A DNA stretch of 64,000 bases, from NCBI RefSeq assembly GCF_016889805.1, contig NZ_CP069535.1:806001-870000 (forward strand), in the 5' to 3' direction. Origin of the DNA: Rhodanobacter sp. FDAARGOS 1247 (GTDB lineage Bacteria; Pseudomonadota; Gammaproteobacteria; Xanthomonadales; Rhodanobacteraceae). Of the stretch, positions 52,968-61,028 are shown in pieces (within the stretch, counting starts at the first letter, position 1; each line of letters begins with the position of its first letter). A model generated the notes under the pieces. It did not search any database. It saw only the letters and a list, made by a program, of their open reading frames with translations, and had not been told where the DNA came from. The translations under genes were made by a program, and so were the position numbers.

Positions 52968-54175
52968 ATGCATCCGTCCAGGAAGCGACGTCCCGGCGTC
53001 GTCCACCCACGCTGGACGTGGCGGTGGTCGGCGGCGGCATGGCCGGTGCCGCCACGGCGCTGGCGCTGGCCCGCGCAGGCTTTAACACGGCCCTGCTGGA
53101 GGCGCGGGCGCCGGCTGCGTGGAATGCGCAGGCCGAGGTGGACCTGCGCGTGGTCGGGCTGGCGCCGTCCTCGGTGGCCCTGCTGGATGATCTGGACGTC
53201 TGGACGTCCATTCGCGAAGCGCGCGCGGCGCCGTATCTCCACATGCACGTCTGGGACGCGGAAAGCGGCGCGACGATCGACTTCGACGCTGCCAGCGAAG
53301 GACGCGACCTGCTCGGCCATATCGTCGAGAACTCGCTGGTGCAGTGGACGCTGTGGCAGGCCCTGCAGTCGGCCGGCGTACGCGTGATGTGCCCCGCCGA
53401 GGTGACGGCGTTCGAGGCGCGCGAGGATCGCATCCAACTGGAGTTGGCCGGTGGGGAAACCCTGTCGGCGGCCCTGCTGGTGGCCGCCGATGGCGCCGCT
53501 TCGCCGCTGCGCCGGCTCGCCGGCGTCGGCACCCGTGGCCGCGATTACGCGCAGCGCGCGGTGGTGGCGCACGTGACGACCGAACGACCGCACCAGGCCA
53601 CCGCGTGGCAGCGTTTCCTGCCCGGCGGCCCGCTGGCCCTGTTGCCATTGGCCGACGGTCGCAGCTCGATCGTGTGGTCGCTGCCGGAAGCCGAGGCCCG
53701 GCGGGTGCTGGCGCTGGATGAGCCCGCGTTCCTCGATGAACTGGGCGTGGCCAGCGACTTCCGGCTGGGCCGGATCATCGCCAGCACGCCGCGCGCCGGA
53801 TTCCCGCTGAAACTGCAGCTGGCCGAACGCTACCAGGCCGAGCGCCTCGTGCTGCTCGGCGACGCGGCGCACACGGTGCATCCGCTGGCCGGGCAGGGCG
53901 TGAACCTGGGCCTGCGCGACGTGGCCGAATTGCGCGACGTGCTGGTCGACGCCCGCGCCGCCGGTCGCGACATCGGCGCGGTTCACGTGTTGCGCCGCTA
54001 CGCACGCCGCCGGCGCAGCGCCGACACGCTGGACGCGCTGGGCTTCGACGCACTGGCGCGGATCTATGCGTGGCAATCGCCGGTGCTGGTGGCCGCGCGA
54101 GGACTCGGCGTGCGTGTGCTGGATCGCCTTGCGCCGTTGAAGCGGCGACTTTCGGAACACGCTGCCGGGTATTGA
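52964..54175 (+). CDS. UbiH/UbiF/VisC family FAD-dependent hydroxylase
   Basis: Second ubiquinone-pathway hydroxylase, 403 residues. VAVVGGGMAGAATALAL, LLVAADGAASPLRRLAGV and LLGDAAHTVHPLAGQGVNLGLRDV match the UbiI/UbiF (C5 or C6) branch, with the standard GDAAH motif. Which ring carbon it hydroxylates cannot be decided by eye, so no symbol is given. Paired with ubiH as in many gammaproteobacteria (ubiH-visC). Confidence 0.87.
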   Translation: MNASVQEATSRRRPPTLDVAVVGGGMAGAATALALARAGFNTALLEARAPAAWNAQAEVDLRVVGLAPSSVALLDDLDVWTSIREARAAPYLHMHVWDAESGATIDFDAASEGRDLLGHIVENSLVQWTLWQALQSAGVRVMCPAEVTAFEAREDRIQLELAGGETLSAALLVAADGAASPLRRLAGVGTRGRDYAQRAVVAHVTTERPHQATAWQRFLPGGPLALLPLADGRSSIVWSLPEAEARRVLALDEPAFLDELGVASDFRLGRIIASTPRAGFPLKLQLAERYQAERLVLLGDAAHTVHPLAGQGVNLGLRDVAELRDVLVDARAAGRDIGAVHVLRRYARRRRSADTLDALGFDALARIYAWQSPVLVAARGLGVRVLDRLAPLKRRLSEHAAGY

Positions 54176-54182
54176 AACTTTG

Positions 54183-54268
54183 CTCCTCCCCTGCTCGCAG
54201 GGGAGGCCGGGAGGGGGTGAAGCTTTTTGACCCCACCCCAACCCTCCCCTGCGAGCAGGGGAGGGGGT
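54183..54268. repeat. Two tandem CTCCCCTGC palindromes
   Basis: CTCCCCTGC-TC-GCAGGGGAG near 54186-54205 and CTCCCCTGCGAGCAGGGGAG near 54244-54263 are both self-complementary, with GGGGTGAAGC...CACCCCAACC between them. A 12-base direct repeat GTCAATCAACCC follows twice (54267 and 54281). It separates the hydroxylase and hydrolase genes. Confidence 0.75.
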
Positions 54269-54305
54269 CAATCAACCCGCGTCAATCAACCCACGGAGAA
54301 TCATC

Positions 54306-55100
54306 ATGCGCATCTCCCGACTCTGCTGCCTGCTGGTGCTTGCCGGTTCGAGCTTCGCCCTGCAGGCGAAGATGGTGCATCGTCCGGTCGAATGGACACA
54401 GGACGGCACCCGTTTCCACAGCGTGCTGGTGTACGACGATGCCTCGACCGCGCAGCGGCCAGGCCTGGTGATGGTGCCGAACTGGTACGGCATCAACGAT
54501 GTGGCCGTAAAGAAGGCCGAAATGATCGCCGGCAAGGATTACGTGATCCTGCTCACCGACATGTACGGCGCCAGCGTGCGCCCGCAGGTGGGCAATGCGG
54601 CGCAGGCGCAGGCCGCGGTGAAGCCGCTGTATGGCGACCGCTCGCTGATGCGCAAGCGGATCAACGTGGCGCTGGACCAGTTGAAGGCGCAGGCGGCGAG
54701 CGCGCCGATCGACCTGAAGAAGCTGGGTGCGATCGGCTTCTGCTTCGGAGGTTCGGCGGTGCTCGACCTGGCCCGCAGCGGTGCCGATGTCGCCGCGGTG
54801 GTGTCGTTCCACGGCGGGCTGGACACCGACAACCCGGCGCTGGCGAAGAACATCAAGGCCCGCGTGCTGGCGATGAACGGCGCCGACGACAAGGGCACCA
54901 TGCCGGACGCGGACAAGTTCATGGACGAGATGCGCATGAGCCCGGCCGACTGGCAGTTCGTAGTGATCGGCCACGCCGTGCACTGCTTCACCGAGGTCGG
55001 CGAGAACTCGCCCGGTTGCCGCTACGACGAACGCGCCGCCACGCGCAGCTACCGCCTGATGCACGACTGGCTGCGCGCCGCGTTCGCGGGCACGCCGTAG
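54306..55100 (+). CDS. Exported dienelactone hydrolase family protein
   Basis: 264-residue alpha/beta hydrolase with a signal peptide (LLVLAGSSFALQAK). Probable catalytic triad: C146 in GFCFGGS, an aspartate in NGADD (194/195) and H226 in HAVHCF. This cysteine nucleophile pattern is that of dienelactone hydrolase, here in a periplasmic version. The natural substrate is unknown. CGGAG precedes the ATG. It stands alone between two repeat regions. Confidence 0.87.
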   Translation: MRISRLCCLLVLAGSSFALQAKMVHRPVEWTQDGTRFHSVLVYDDASTAQRPGLVMVPNWYGINDVAVKKAEMIAGKDYVILLTDMYGASVRPQVGNAAQAQAAVKPLYGDRSLMRKRINVALDQLKAQAASAPIDLKKLGAIGFCFGGSAVLDLARSGADVAAVVSFHGGLDTDNPALAKNIKARVLAMNGADDKGTMPDADKFMDEMRMSPADWQFVVIGHAVHCFTEVGENSPGCRYDERAATRSYRLMHDWLRAAFAGTP

Positions 55101-55164
55101 GGGTTTCTGGCGCTTCCTGAAAGACCTTTGGAGCGGAAAGCATCAGGAGCCAGAGCTTTCGTCT

Positions 55165-55767
55165 GCCTACGGCAGCCGAGCCACCTTTCTCTGAGTGGCC
55201 AGAGAAACGTGGCCCAAAGAGAGGCCACCCCGCTTCCGCGCCTTGCGGACATCCTGTCCGCAAGGTTCGCGGTCGGGTTACGGGGTTTGTCGACAGGGCA
55301 TCCTGCCCTGACGCCAAACTGACCGGCATCCCTGCCGGTCACCCTTCGGGCTGATCCTCCACCCGCCCGCCGCTGCAGAGGGGCCCCGGGTAGAGCAGCG
55401 GGCCATCGTGGCCCGCACTTTTCAGAAGAGCCGGATCAAGAGCAAAGCGGCGGCGACCCGGAGCTTTTGCTTCGGCTCTGGCTTTTGCCTTTGCCTTTCA
55501 GCTTCATCACCGAGTGCGCGCTGGGAGCGCGCTGCTTTACCCGGGGTCCCTTGTGCGGCGGTGAGACGGGGTCGACAGGCCGCGCAGCGGGCGTTGCCAG
55601 GGATGGCAACGCCTTTTCGCGCGGGCAGGAGCTCGCTCGAAAAGCCCGGCCCCGGCTCACGGACTTGCCGGACAGGAGTCCGGCAAGCGCCAAGCGGGGT
55701 GGCCTTCTCTTTTGGCTACTTTTCTCTTGGCCACGCAAGAGAAAAGTGACTCGGTCGCCGAAGGCGA
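55165..55767. repeat. 600-bp nested palindromic element
   Basis: Arms of about 70 bases (about 55165-55235 and 55692-55767) are inverted copies of each other at roughly three-quarters identity and share an exact GGCCACCCCGCTT. Six perfect hairpins with 3-4-base loops lie between or at their inner edges: 55242-55264, 55294-55310, 55321-55340, 55398-55416, 55591-55612 and 55664-55687. Loops in the left half are TCC, TCCC or TCG; in the right half GGGA or AGGA, so the hairpins themselves are mirrored. No gene is recognisable in the 740-base gap 55101-55840. Confidence 0.85.
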
Positions 55768-55840
55768 TCGACCGCTCTGCACTTGAGCTTCTCTTTCAAG
55801 TCATGGGGGTTCAACTGCAGCACACACCGTGCGCGGCACC

Positions 55841-57301
55841 TCAATCCGCGCGCTCGCGCACCGCGTCCATCGTCAACGCGGCCAGCTGGCGCAGGCGGTT
55901 GCCGCCGGCGTCGGCGAGCAGTTCCTTGAGGCGGGCGCCCGCATCGTCCTGGTCCAGGCTGTGCCGCTCGGCCAGCGAGGCGGCCAGCGCGCGGCCCATC
56001 GAGTCGAAGATCAGCGCGTAGGCGAACGCGTGCAGCACGCCGCCGCCCAGCGTGCCCAGGCCGGGGAACGCCTTCAGCGCGTTGCCGGCCACGGCCAGCA
56101 CGATCGAACTGCCGCTGCGCAGGGTGAGCTTCGCCTGCTGCACGAAATCCTCGATCTGCACCTCGCTGACTTTCACGCCGTAGAGTTCGGCCAGCGCGCG
56201 GGTGAGGCCGGTGGCCAGCACGCCCTGGATCACCAGGTCGCTGCCCGGCGCCACCGCGGCCAGCGCGCCGACGATGGCGCGGCGCGCGTACTTGCGCACG
56301 ATGCGCTCGGCTTCCTCCGCGCGGGTCTGCGCTTCCAGCATGCCGGTGCGCTGGTGCAGGCCGGCCAGTACGGCGTTCTCGCGCAGGTCTTCCAGGCCCT
56401 CGGCACCCGGTGCGGTGAGCCGGGCCAGTGCCTGCAGCAGCGGTTCGATCGCCGGCTTGCGCTGGCGTTCCACCGACTCGGTGCTGCCATCGGCCAGCTG
56501 GCGCTGATAGCGCTCGCTGCCGCCGGCGCTGATCGCCAGCACCGCGCTGGCGATGCCGCGCGCATGCCGGCGCAGGCGCTCCAGCAACGTCTCGCGCTCG
56601 GCGTCGCTCCACTGGTCGGCCTTGTTCAATACCAGCAGCAGGGGCTTGCCGAAATCGGCGAGCCAGCGCAGTTCGTCGGCCTGGGCCCGGTTGAGGTCGC
56701 CGGCGCACAGGTAGATCACCGCGTGCGCCCGCAGCGCCTCTTCGCGAGCCAGCGTTTCGTGCGTCTCGCCGCCGCTTTCGCGGCTGCCCGGCACGTCGGC
56801 CAGCACCAGGCTGCGACCGTCGGCGAGCGTGCCGTCGTAGTGGCCCACGGCGCGGGTGGTGCCGCCGCGCGCGTCGCTGGCGACCTGCGCCTGCGGGACC
56901 AGGGCGCGGATCAGGCTGGATTTGCCGGTGGAGATTTCGCCGAACAGCGCCACGTAGACGCGGGCGCTGGCGCGGCGGCGATCGAGTTCGCCCAGTTCGG
57001 ACGCCAGCGCGCCGGTATCCGCGCCGTGCTCGCGCAGCTGGCCGATGCGCTGTTCCAGGCTGCCGCGATCGGGTACCGGCAGCGGCCGGCGCTTGCGCCG
57101 GGGACGCAGCAGCCACCACAGCACGCTGAGGCCCGCGGCGGCGAACACCAGCAACACGCCGCCCAGGGTCCACTGCAGCCAGGTGGGCAGTTCGAGGAAG
57201 CGCTGGGCCAGCGCCAGCGCACGTTCGGCGGCGGCGAACAGCAGCCACAGCAGTGCGGCCAGGGTCAGGGCGGTGAACAGCAATCGCAGGCGTCGTGACA
57301 T
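55841..57301 (-). CDS. Membrane-anchored GTPase with DUF697-like C-terminus
   Basis: 486 residues: two N-terminal helices (about 8-25 and 44-64), a basic stretch, then a dynamin/Era-like G domain with GEISTGKSSLIRAL (P-loop), DVPGSRES (switch II) and LNKADQW (G4). The C-terminal 160 residues are helical and hydrophobic (AIVGALAAVAPGSDLVIQGVL, GLGTLGGGVLHAFAYALIFDSMG), as in DUF697/YcjF-type proteins. The function of such GTPases is not known; membrane or envelope stress roles are suspected. It ends at the palindromic element. Confidence 0.83.
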   Translation of the reverse strand: MSRRLRLLFTALTLAALLWLLFAAAERALALAQRFLELPTWLQWTLGGVLLVFAAAGLSVLWWLLRPRRKRRPLPVPDRGSLEQRIGQLREHGADTGALASELGELDRRRASARVYVALFGEISTGKSSLIRALVPQAQVASDARGGTTRAVGHYDGTLADGRSLVLADVPGSRESGGETHETLAREEALRAHAVIYLCAGDLNRAQADELRWLADFGKPLLLVLNKADQWSDAERETLLERLRRHARGIASAVLAISAGGSERYQRQLADGSTESVERQRKPAIEPLLQALARLTAPGAEGLEDLRENAVLAGLHQRTGMLEAQTRAEEAERIVRKYARRAIVGALAAVAPGSDLVIQGVLATGLTRALAELYGVKVSEVQIEDFVQQAKLTLRSGSSIVLAVAGNALKAFPGLGTLGGGVLHAFAYALIFDSMGRALAASLAERHSLDQDDAGARLKELLADAGGNRLRQLAALTMDAVRERAD

Positions 57302-57443
57302 GGGGACATTCTAGCCAGCTTGCGTTCGCGCGCCGGCGGGGGTTTCGGCTCGCGCTGGCAGCCCGGTTTTGGCACTATCGGACGGGGCGATCGGGTCGTT
57401 GATGGCGCCGGCATGTTGCCGTGCGACTTCGCCAAGGGGAATT

Positions 57444-60400
57444 ATGGGGAGCGGAACGAGATGGTTGGCCAGGATGGCGCTGGCGCTCGCCTGGTCGCTG
57501 TCCGGGCTGGCGGCAGCCGCGGTCGCCCCGTCGGCGGGCGCGGGGGCGCGCTCGTCCGATCCGCTGCCGACGCCGCAGTTCCGCCGCTATCAGACCTCCG
57601 ATGGACTGCCGGGCAGCACGGTGTATGCGGTGGCGCAGGATCACCAGGGCGCGATGTGGTTTGGCGTCGGCGTCGACCTGGTGCGTTTCGACGGCGTGGA
57701 CTTCCGCGTGTTCGGCCACCACTCGGATGATCCGGCCTCGCTGCCCGAAGGTACGGTATACAGCCTGTTCGTCGACCGCGCCGGCGAGCTGTGGGTGGGC
57801 GGCTTCGGTTCGGGACTGAACCGCTACCGGCGCGACACCGCCGACTTTGCGCATTGGCGGCACGATCCGGCCGACCCGCGCAGCCTGGCCAGCGACAACG
57901 TCTGGTCGACGACGCAGACCACGGACGGCACGCTGTGGGTGGCCACGGATGCCGGACTGGACCGGATGCTTCCCGACGGCCGGTATTTCGAGCATGTCGG
58001 CAATCCGCTGGAGAAGGACCCCGCCACAGGATTCGGGGCCGTGCGAGCCCTGCTGGCGCGGCCGGACGGAAGCTTGTGGATCGGTTCCAGCCAGGGCCTG
58101 TTCGTGCGCGGGGCGGATGGCCGCGTGCGCCAGGTGACGATCGATCCGCACCTGCAGAATCTCAAGATCTGGCGCATCCAGGCCGATGGCGACGACGTGC
58201 GCATCGCCGTGCGTGGCGGCCTGCTGCGAATGGATGCCAGCGGCGCGGCGATGCTGTACCAGCCCGCGCAGATCCCCGCCACCGACGTGTACAGCAGCAC
58301 GCTGGACCAGGCGGGCAACCTGTGGATCAGCACGCGCAGCGGGCTCTATCTGGACGACGGCCGGGCGCAGATCCACGCCATCGCCGGCCAGCCCTTGCTG
58401 CTGGGCAGCCTGCCGGCGCAGCAGGTGTGGCAGTCGCTGTGCGACAGCGAAGGCGGGCTGTGGTTCGTGATGGGCGATGGCGGCATTGCCTACCTGGCGC
58501 CGGGCTGGAACCAGTTCACCCGCTTCACCCACGTGCCGGATGATCCGCACAGCCTGCGCGACAACATGGCGTCGTCGGTGCTGGCTGGCGCGGATGGCTG
58601 GTTGTGGGTGGGCGGACACGAACTGGTCGACCAGCTCGACCCGGTCACCGGCGACGTGCGGCACGTGGTCTCGGGCCTGCAGGGCAACGTGCTGGACATG
58701 GTGGAGGACGCGCGCCAGCGGCTGTGGATCGTCAGCGAAGGCGGCGTCTATCGCTACGCCGGCGGCAAGCTGCAGCAGGTTGATGTGGCTGCCGCGGGCG
58801 CCACCCATCCGCGTCGCGTGGCCGTGGGGCCGGACCAGCGCATGTACCTGGTGTCCAATCGCGACGGCCTGTTCCGCATCGATCCGGACACCATGGCGGT
58901 CGATCCGCAGCCGGTGGCGCCCGCCGACGAAACCGGCTTCGTCGGCAACCGGCTGACCCGCTGGAACAGCCTGGGCTGGTACGTCGACAAGGGCACGCTG
59001 CTGCGCTGGCAGGCGGCTGCCGGCAAGCTCGAACCGGTCGCCGGCCTGTCGGACGAAGGCTATGTCTACGCGCTGGAGTTCACCGCCGACGGGTTCTGGG
59101 CGGCGCGCAACAAGATGTTCGAGCGCTACCGGCTGGACGGCGACAAGCTGGTGCGCGAACAGCTGGTGCCGATTCCGCCGAGCTGGCCGTCGATGGTGCT
59201 GATCGCCCTGCACGTCGATCACGAGGGACGTTTCTGGCTGTTCTGCAAGAACGGCCTGTGGCGGTTCGACCCGGCCAGCGGCGAGCTGAAATCCTTCGGC
59301 CTGCGCAATGGCCTGGTCAATGGCGAAGTGCGCGGCGACTCGCCGGCGATGATGCCCGACGGCACCATCTACGTGGCCAGCCTGGGTGGCGTGTTCGGTT
59401 TTCAGCCGGACCGCGTGCCGGCCATCGCCGGCCCGGCGGGCGTGGTGATCACCGCGGCCAGCGTGCGCCGCGACGGCGCGATCCATGACCTGCCGATCCA
59501 GGCGGCGCCGATCCAGCTTGCCTGGAGCGACCGCGAGCTGCGCTTCGAGGCGCGCTCCGGTTCGTACGTGGACCCGGGCGCCAATCGCTATCGTTTCCGC
59601 TTGCGGGGGTTCGACCGCAACTGGGTCGACACCGGCAACCACGGCGAGCGCGAGTTCGCCGGCCTGGGCGCGGGCGACTACACGCTGGAAGTGCAGGCCG
59701 CCGGCGCCAACGGGCGCTGGGCCGACCTGCAGCAGCCGCTGCGCATCCACGTCGAAGCGCCGCCGTGGCAGCGCTGGTGGGCGTGGCTGGCCTACCTGTT
59801 GCTGCTGGCGGCCCTGGTCGGCGTGATCCTGCGCGGCTGGCGCCGGCGCCTGGCGCAGCGCCATCACATGCAATTGGTCGACCAGCAGCGGCAGATGGCC
59901 GAGGCGGCCAGCGCGGCGAAGACCCAGTTCCTGGCCACGCTGAGCCACGAGATCCGCACGCCGATGACCGGCGTGATGGGCATGGCCGAACTGCTGCTGA
60001 GCACGCCGCTCAATCCGCTGCAGCACGACTACACCCAGGCCATGCAGCGCTCCGGCACGATGCTGCTGAAGCTGCTCAACGACGCGCTGGACCTGGCCCG
60101 CATCGAGGCCGGCCGGCTGGAGCTGGAGCCGGTGGCGTTCGAACCGCGGCAGCTGCTGGAAGAGGTGGCGCAACTGGAGCAGGGGCTGGCGCATGCGCGG
60201 GGCCTGCGCTTCGTGCTGGATGCCGCCGCCGACCTGCCGCCGCAGTTGCTCGGCGATGCGCTGCGGATCAAGCAGGTGCTGCTGAACCTGGCCAACAACG
60301 CGCTGAAATTCACCGAGCAGGGCAGCGTCACCCTGCGTGCGCAACGGATCGATGGCGGCCTGCAATTCAGCATCATCGACACCGGCCCGGGCATTCCCGA

Positions 60401-61028
60401 GGCGAGCCAGGCGCGCCTGTTCCAGCGCTTCGAGCAGGTCGAGGGTCCGCAGCGCCGGGCGGGCAGCGGTCTGGGCCTGGCGATCTGTCGCGAGCTGGTG
60501 GACATGATGGGCGGCAGCATCGAACTGGAATCGCGGCTCGCCCACGGCAGCACGTTCCGCGTGCGGCTGCCGCTGGCCGAGCCGCCAGCGCCACTGCCCA
60601 CGGCGGTACCGTCTTCCGACCGGTGCTACCGCCTGCTGCTGGTGGAGGACGACACCATCGTGGCGGCGGTGATCCGCGGACTGCTGGAGCGCGAACGGCA
60701 CGCGGTGGTGCACGTGGTGAACGGCTTGGCCGCGCTGGCCGAGCTGGCCCAGTCCAGCTTCGATGCCGTGTTGCTGGATCTGGACCTGCCGGGCGTGGAC
60801 GGTTTCCAGATCGCCCGGTTGATCCGCCAGCGCGAACACAGGCAACAGCACCTGCCGATCATTGCGGTCACCGCGCGCTCGGGCAACAAGGACGAGGCGA
60901 TGGCCCGCGACGCGGGCATGGACGGTTTCCTGCACAAGCCGCTGACCGGCGAGCAGTTGAGCCAGGCGCTGGCGCGGGTGATCGGATTGGCGTCGACCGC
61001 CCCCGTTGTTCCGCAGGAGACGGACTGA
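57444..61028 (+). CDS. Hybrid sensor histidine kinase, Reg_prop/Y_Y_Y type
   Basis: 1194 residues: signal peptide or anchor (1-28), a periplasmic double propeller of Reg_prop repeats from about 45 to 690 (recurring LWVGG, LWISTRSGLY and YVASLGGVFGF units), a Y_Y_Y domain (YRFRLRGFDRNWVDTGNHGEREFAGLGAGDYTLEVQA), one helix near 785, then HisKA with H835 in LATLSHEIRTPM, a HATPase domain (NLANNALKF, DTGPGIP, GSGLGLAI) and a receiver with D1112 in VLLDLDLPGVDG. It resembles hybrid systems that sense oligosaccharides in Bacteroides, but has no AraC output domain, so a phosphorelay partner is expected elsewhere. AAGGGG precedes the ATG at 57444. Confidence 0.92.
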   Translation: MGSGTRWLARMALALAWSLSGLAAAAVAPSAGAGARSSDPLPTPQFRRYQTSDGLPGSTVYAVAQDHQGAMWFGVGVDLVRFDGVDFRVFGHHSDDPASLPEGTVYSLFVDRAGELWVGGFGSGLNRYRRDTADFAHWRHDPADPRSLASDNVWSTTQTTDGTLWVATDAGLDRMLPDGRYFEHVGNPLEKDPATGFGAVRALLARPDGSLWIGSSQGLFVRGADGRVRQVTIDPHLQNLKIWRIQADGDDVRIAVRGGLLRMDASGAAMLYQPAQIPATDVYSSTLDQAGNLWISTRSGLYLDDGRAQIHAIAGQPLLLGSLPAQQVWQSLCDSEGGLWFVMGDGGIAYLAPGWNQFTRFTHVPDDPHSLRDNMASSVLAGADGWLWVGGHELVDQLDPVTGDVRHVVSGLQGNVLDMVEDARQRLWIVSEGGVYRYAGGKLQQVDVAAAGATHPRRVAVGPDQRMYLVSNRDGLFRIDPDTMAVDPQPVAPADETGFVGNRLTRWNSLGWYVDKGTLLRWQAAAGKLEPVAGLSDEGYVYALEFTADGFWAARNKMFERYRLDGDKLVREQLVPIPPSWPSMVLIALHVDHEGRFWLFCKNGLWRFDPASGELKSFGLRNGLVNGEVRGDSPAMMPDGTIYVASLGGVFGFQPDRVPAIAGPAGVVITAASVRRDGAIHDLPIQAAPIQLAWSDRELRFEARSGSYVDPGANRYRFRLRGFDRNWVDTGNHGEREFAGLGAGDYTLEVQAAGANGRWADLQQPLRIHVEAPPWQRWWAWLAYLLLLAALVGVILRGWRRRLAQRHHMQLVDQQRQMAEAASAAKTQFLATLSHEIRTPMTGVMGMAELLLSTPLNPLQHDYTQAMQRSGTMLLKLLNDALDLARIEAGRLELEPVAFEPRQLLEEVAQLEQGLAHARGLRFVLDAAADLPPQLLGDALRIKQVLLNLANNALKFTEQGSVTLRAQRIDGGLQFSIIDTGPGIPEASQARLFQRFEQVEGPQRRAGSGLGLAICRELVDMMGGSIELESRLAHGSTFRVRLPLAEPPAPLPTAVPSSDRCYRLLLVEDDTIVAAVIRGLLERERHAVVHVVNGLAALAELAQSSFDAVLLDLDLPGVDGFQIARLIRQREHRQQHLPIIAVTARSGNKDEAMARDAGMDGFLHKPLTGEQLSQALARVIGLASTAPVVPQETD

